Origin: CAZMXP01 sp964570285
GTDB taxonomy: Bacteria > Planctomycetota > PLA2
Direction: 5' to 3'
Length of the DNA: 64,000 bases
Assembly (NCBI GenBank): GCA_964570285.1
Contig: CAZMXP010000005.1
Span: forward strand, 55,297-119,296
A model generated the notes under the pieces. That model was not told the origin of the DNA and did not search any database. It was given only the letters and a program-made list of their open reading frames with translations. Below are positions 61,649 through 64,000 of the stretch, one piece after another. Both the position numbers and the translations under genes were made by a program. How positions within the stretch are numbered: the stretch's first letter is position 1; each line of letters begins with the position of its first letter.

Positions 61649-62437
61649 CTACGGGGTCCGCGCCACGCGCAGGCCGAAGTGGTCCAGACGCTCGGAGGGC
61701 TGCACGGCGAAGCGCATCGACGCGCGACAGTAACTCGCGACGCGGTTCCACGCCCCGCCGCGCGCGACGCGGAGTTCTCCCGTCGCCGGGCCCGCCGGGT
61801 CGGTGAGGCCGCCCGCCTGCACGTCGTAGGCGCCGTGCCGGTCCGAGCACCACTCCCAGACGTTGCCGAGCGTGTCGTGGAGCCCGAAGCGGTTGGCGGC
61901 CTTGGCGCCGACCCCGTGCGACTCGCCGCCGCTGTTGCCTTCGTGCCAGGCGACCTCGTCGAGGGGCGCGTAACGCGCCTCCGCGCTCCCGGCCCTGCAA
62001 GCGTACTCCCACTCCGCCTCCGTCGGCAGGCGGTAGGTATCCCCGGTCTTCCGCGAGAGCAGGCGGCAGAACGCGGCGGCCTCGTTCCATGGGATGCCCT
62101 CGATCGGGCGGTCGCTCCCCTCGCCCGTGTAGGCGTGGCCTTGCATCACGGTGTACCACTGCGCCTGCGTCACCTCCGTGACTCCGAGGTAGAACGCATG
62201 CGTCAGCGTGACCTGGTGTCTGGCTTCCGAGGTCCCGCGCCCCTCCTCCCCCTCGGGGCTTCCCATCTGGAAGCTGCCCGGCGGGATCCGCACCAGCCTC
62301 AGCGTGACGCCGCGCCCGAGTTCGACCGTCAGCGTCTCAGCCGTCGCCGCGGGCCTCGGGGTCTCGCTCCCCCCGCAGCCCGCCAAGGCAGCGGCGATCC
62401 AGAGGGGCATCGCACGCAGAAGGTCGCGCGTTCGCAT
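61649..62437 (-). CDS. SUMF1/FGE-domain lipoprotein
   Basis: 262 residues with GGAGGA upstream of the ATG. The lipoprotein signal is LLRAMPLWIAAALAGCGG (Cys21). The mature part is a full SUMF1 domain: RIPPGSFQMGSPEGEEGR, VTLTHAFYLGVTEVTQAQWYTVM, PIEGIPWNEAAAFCRLLSRKTGDTYRLPTEAEWEYACRAG, LGNVWEWCSDRHGAYD, RVARGGAWNRVASYCRASMRF and GLRVARTP. Catalytically active FGEs use two Cys in the GGSW[LM]C region; here only the YCRAS Cys is clear, so a binding or structural role is more likely than sulfatase maturation. Single gene with no sulfatase nearby. Confidence 0.9.
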   Translation of the reverse strand: MRTRDLLRAMPLWIAAALAGCGGSETPRPAATAETLTVELGRGVTLRLVRIPPGSFQMGSPEGEEGRGTSEARHQVTLTHAFYLGVTEVTQAQWYTVMQGHAYTGEGSDRPIEGIPWNEAAAFCRLLSRKTGDTYRLPTEAEWEYACRAGSAEARYAPLDEVAWHEGNSGGESHGVGAKAANRFGLHDTLGNVWEWCSDRHGAYDVQAGGLTDPAGPATGELRVARGGAWNRVASYCRASMRFAVQPSERLDHFGLRVARTP

Positions 62438-62890
62438 GCTTCCGTTCCTCCGGCGGGGATTCTACCCTGCTGACTGTGACGACCGTCTGTACAGGCCTCT
62501 GCTCGAACAACCTCCACGAGAAGTTGCGAAGCAACAACCGGGGTTGGCGGATGGAGGGCAGGGCACGACGCGCAGCAGCGGGGCAACAAGGATCGCACGT
62601 TGCAAGGCTCGTCCAGCAGACGGACGGGCCGAGGAGCGCGACCGGGATCGGCGTACCGCGGTCGAGCGCCGCCACGGGAGGATCCAGCGGGCGAGACCCA
62701 GCCCCGCCTCGGTCGCGGCGCAATCCTCCTCAGCGTCAGGAACTCCGACAGAATGTGCAGAAAGTCGTGAGAGGCAGCAGGGCGCACTTCTAGGAAGATG
62801 CCGCCAGCACCCCGGCAAGACGCTCCCCCCAAGCGCCCACAGCCCGCCCCGCGTGCGACGGTCCCCCGCACCCCCCCCAAATCCCCCAAA
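62438..62890. other. Intergenic region upstream of suf regulator, no gene recognised
   Basis: About 450 bp with frames on both strands but no family similarity or consistent codon usage. The CGAACAACCTCCACGAGAAGTTGCGAAGCAACAACCGG phrase near 62510 contains a short GTTGCGAAGCAAC dyad that could form a hairpin. The segment includes the promoter side of the lipoprotein gene. Confidence 0.5.
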
Positions 62891-62945
62891 ATAGTGGACG
62901 CGTGCTGTATCTTTAGGGAAAGAGGACCGCCTCGGTCCTCTTTCC
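62891..62945 (+). promoter_or_regulatory. Candidate Rrf2/IscR-type operator region with 13-bp dyad
   Basis: ATAGTGGAC (62891-62899) resembles the left half of IscR class-I sites (ATASYYGAC), and TATCTTTAG follows 8 bp later. At 62917-62945, GGAAAGAGGACCG is followed by CCT and its perfect inverse complement. The right arm ends one base before the start codon of the Rrf2 gene, and the only purine-rich ribosome site (GGAAAGAGGA) is inside the left arm, so the hairpin would sequester it. Protein binding, RNA hairpin control or both could autoregulate the suf operon. Confidence 0.55.
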
Positions 62946-62946
62946 A

Positions 62947-63402
62947 ATGCTCCGCATCACGAAACAGACCGACTACGGGATCGTCCTGATGACGCAGTTC
63001 GCGTCGGAGGGGGAGCGGTCCATCCTGACGGCGCGCGACCTCGCCCGGCGCGCGGGGCTGCCGCTTCCGACGGTCAGCAAGATCCTGAAGGCGCTCGCCC
63101 GGGGCGCGCTGCTGCTCTCCCACCGGGGGGTGCATGGCGGCTACAGCCTCGCGCGCAGCGCTGAGCGGATCTCGGTCGCGGAGATCATCGAGGCGCTCGA
63201 GGGGCCGATCGCGATCACGGAGTGCCTCGACGAGGAGTCGAGCGACTGCGGCATCGAGCGGCTCTGCCCGGTGCGGACGAACTGGGAGCGGATCAACCGG
63301 GCGGTCTACGGCGCGCTGACGGAGATCCCGCTGACGGAGATGGCGAAGACGATCTCCTTCTCGGACCTGATCGCGCGCAAGAAGGCGAAGGCAATCCTAT
63401 GA
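62947..63402 (+). CDS. Rrf2-family SUF-system regulator
   Basis: 151 residues of the SUF Fe-S assembly-regulator subtype. The winged helix: MLRITKQTDYGIVLMTQFASEGERSILTARDLARRAGLPLPTVSKILKALARGALLLSHRGVHGGYSLAR. C-terminal: ISVAEIIEALEGPIAITECLDEESSDCGIERLCPVRTNWERINRAVYGAL, with Cys at three spaced positions (ECL, DCG, LCP) that match the [2Fe-2S] ligand region of IscR-like proteins. The stop overlaps the sufB start as ATGA, so regulator and sufB are one operon, probably repressed when clusters are sufficient. The dyad at 62917-62945 is a likely site of control. Confidence 0.93.
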   Translation: MLRITKQTDYGIVLMTQFASEGERSILTARDLARRAGLPLPTVSKILKALARGALLLSHRGVHGGYSLARSAERISVAEIIEALEGPIAITECLDEESSDCGIERLCPVRTNWERINRAVYGALTEIPLTEMAKTISFSDLIARKKAKAIL

Positions 63403-64000
63403 ACAGCAACGACACGATCCAGCAGCAGGTGGACCGTGAATACAAGTGGGGCTTTGTCACCGACATCGAGGCGGACGCGGCGCCGCCGGGGCTCAACGAG
63501 GAGATCGTCCGGTTCATCTCGCTGAAGAAGCAGGAGCCGGAATGGCTGCTCGACTGGCGGCTGAAGGCCTACCGCAACTGGCAGAAGATGGAGGAGCCGA
63601 AGTGGCCGAACGTGCGCTACGGCAAGATCGACTACCAGGCGGCCTGCTACTACAGCGCGCCGAAACGGAAGGGCGACGGCCCGAAGAGCCTCGACGAGGT
63701 GGACCCGGAACTGCTGAAGACCTACGAGAAGCTCGGGATCCCTCTGCGCGAGCGCGAGTTGCTCGCCGGCGTCGCCGTGGACGCAGTCTTCGACAGCGTC
63801 TCCGTCGCGACGACCTACAAGGGCAAGCTGAACGAGCTCGGCATCGTCTTCTGCTCCTTCAGCGAGGCGGTCCGCGAGCACCCCGAGCTCGTGCGCAAGT
63901 ACCTGGGCTCCGTCGTGCCGCAGAACGACAACTTCTTCGCGGCGCTGAACAGCGCGGTCTTCTCCGACGGCTCCTTCGTCTACGTGCCGAAGGGGGTGCG
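63399..64000 (+). CDS. sufB: Fe-S cluster assembly protein SufB, truncated by window edge
   Basis: The first 200 codons from ATG 63399 read VDREYKWGFVTDIEADAAPPGLNEEIVRFISLKKQEPEWLLDWRLKAYRNW, then YYSAPKRKGDGPKSLDEVDPELLKTYEKLGIPLRERELLAGVAVDAVFDSVSVATTYKGKLNELGIVFCSFSEAV and SVVPQNDNFFAALNSAVFSDGSFVYVPKGV at the edge, the standard SufB N-terminal half. It forms the SufBCD scaffold. The ATGA overlap couples it to the Rrf2 regulator. sufC and sufD presumably follow outside the window. Confidence 0.96.
   Translation, partial: MNSNDTIQQQVDREYKWGFVTDIEADAAPPGLNEEIVRFISLKKQEPEWLLDWRLKAYRNWQKMEEPKWPNVRYGKIDYQAACYYSAPKRKGDGPKSLDEVDPELLKTYEKLGIPLRERELLAGVAVDAVFDSVSVATTYKGKLNELGIVFCSFSEAVREHPELVRKYLGSVVPQNDNFFAALNSAVFSDGSFVYVPKGV

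Noticed and set aside
61649..62437. Formylglycine-generating enzyme for sulfatases
   Set aside because: The fold is SUMF1 but the catalytic Cys pair is not evident and no sulfatase gene is nearby; called a SUMF1-domain lipoprotein only.
62476..62793. Small plus-strand protein of 105 residues upstream of the suf regulator
   Set aside because: Composition is Arg/Ser/Pro-rich, no ribosome site, no family, and the opposite strand has equally long meaningless frames.

Overview
The window is very GC-rich, densely coded DNA. The most likely source is an uncultured member of the Planctomycetota, or a close relative. This is inferred from gene content, not from a marker tree. The supporting evidence is: five Hanks-type Ser/Thr kinase-fold proteins with WD40, TPR, SUMF1, AAA and substrate-binding-protein extensions; an ECF sigma factor translationally coupled to a kinase; a J-like N-terminal domain on a pseudokinase; DUF1579 and FG-GAP secreted proteins; and kdsA, which implies an LPS-bearing outer membrane. 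A 100-N scaffold gap inside argS shows that this is a draft assembly, probably metagenome-derived.

Layout. 1-6.2 kb (minus): an edge-truncated frame, kdsA and lysA, a kinase-SUMF1 fusion, a FliA/WhiG-type sigma factor and a MerR regulator. 6.7-8.0 kb (plus): an NhaD/ArsB-superfamily ion transporter. 8.0-13.7 kb (minus): a compact acyl-CoA operon (thiolase, 3-hydroxyacyl-CoA dehydrogenase, two acyl-CoA dehydrogenases, MeaB GTPase, free B12-binding mutase subunit). 13.9-19.4 kb: SIS isomerase, Nudix-HD fusion, PIN remnant, argS with a coding minisatellite, apt, and a HigBA-like toxin-antitoxin pair bounded by a second partial copy of the apt 3' end. 19.5-29.4 kb: secreted and metabolic genes (DUF3160, esterase, WecB, cysteine dioxygenase-like, M55 aminopeptidase, ATP-grasp, VIT1-type transporter, Lys-tailed DUF1579) and tRNA-Arg(CCU). 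29.4-39.4 kb: ECF sigma plus WD40 kinase, a large FG-GAP lipoprotein, and small secreted or decayed genes. 40.0-42.1 kb: a tungstate-type ABC transporter. 42.3-56.5 kb: a PilZ-PilT fusion facing a minus-strand run of three kinase-fold giants and a methyltransferase. 56.6-64 kb: MBL hydrolase and Mrp, a DUF4160/DUF2442 pair, an ExbD-like protein, a SUMF1 lipoprotein, and the start of a suf operon (Rrf2 regulator, sufB).

Many adjacent genes overlap by 4 bp (ATGA, GTGA or TTGA) or 1 bp (TGATG), which indicates translational coupling and helps fix several non-ATG starts. The non-coding stretches near 39.4-40.1, 58.4-58.7 and 61.0-61.6 kb share dispersed repeat blocks, including a roughly 110-bp element with 13-bp terminal inverted repeats. 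The strongest novelty candidates are the kinase-AAA-TPR protein ending in two SBP_bac_5 domains, the J-like/pseudokinase/Ig/LamG protein coupled to a methyltransferase, the PilZ-PilT fusion, and the argS minisatellite.
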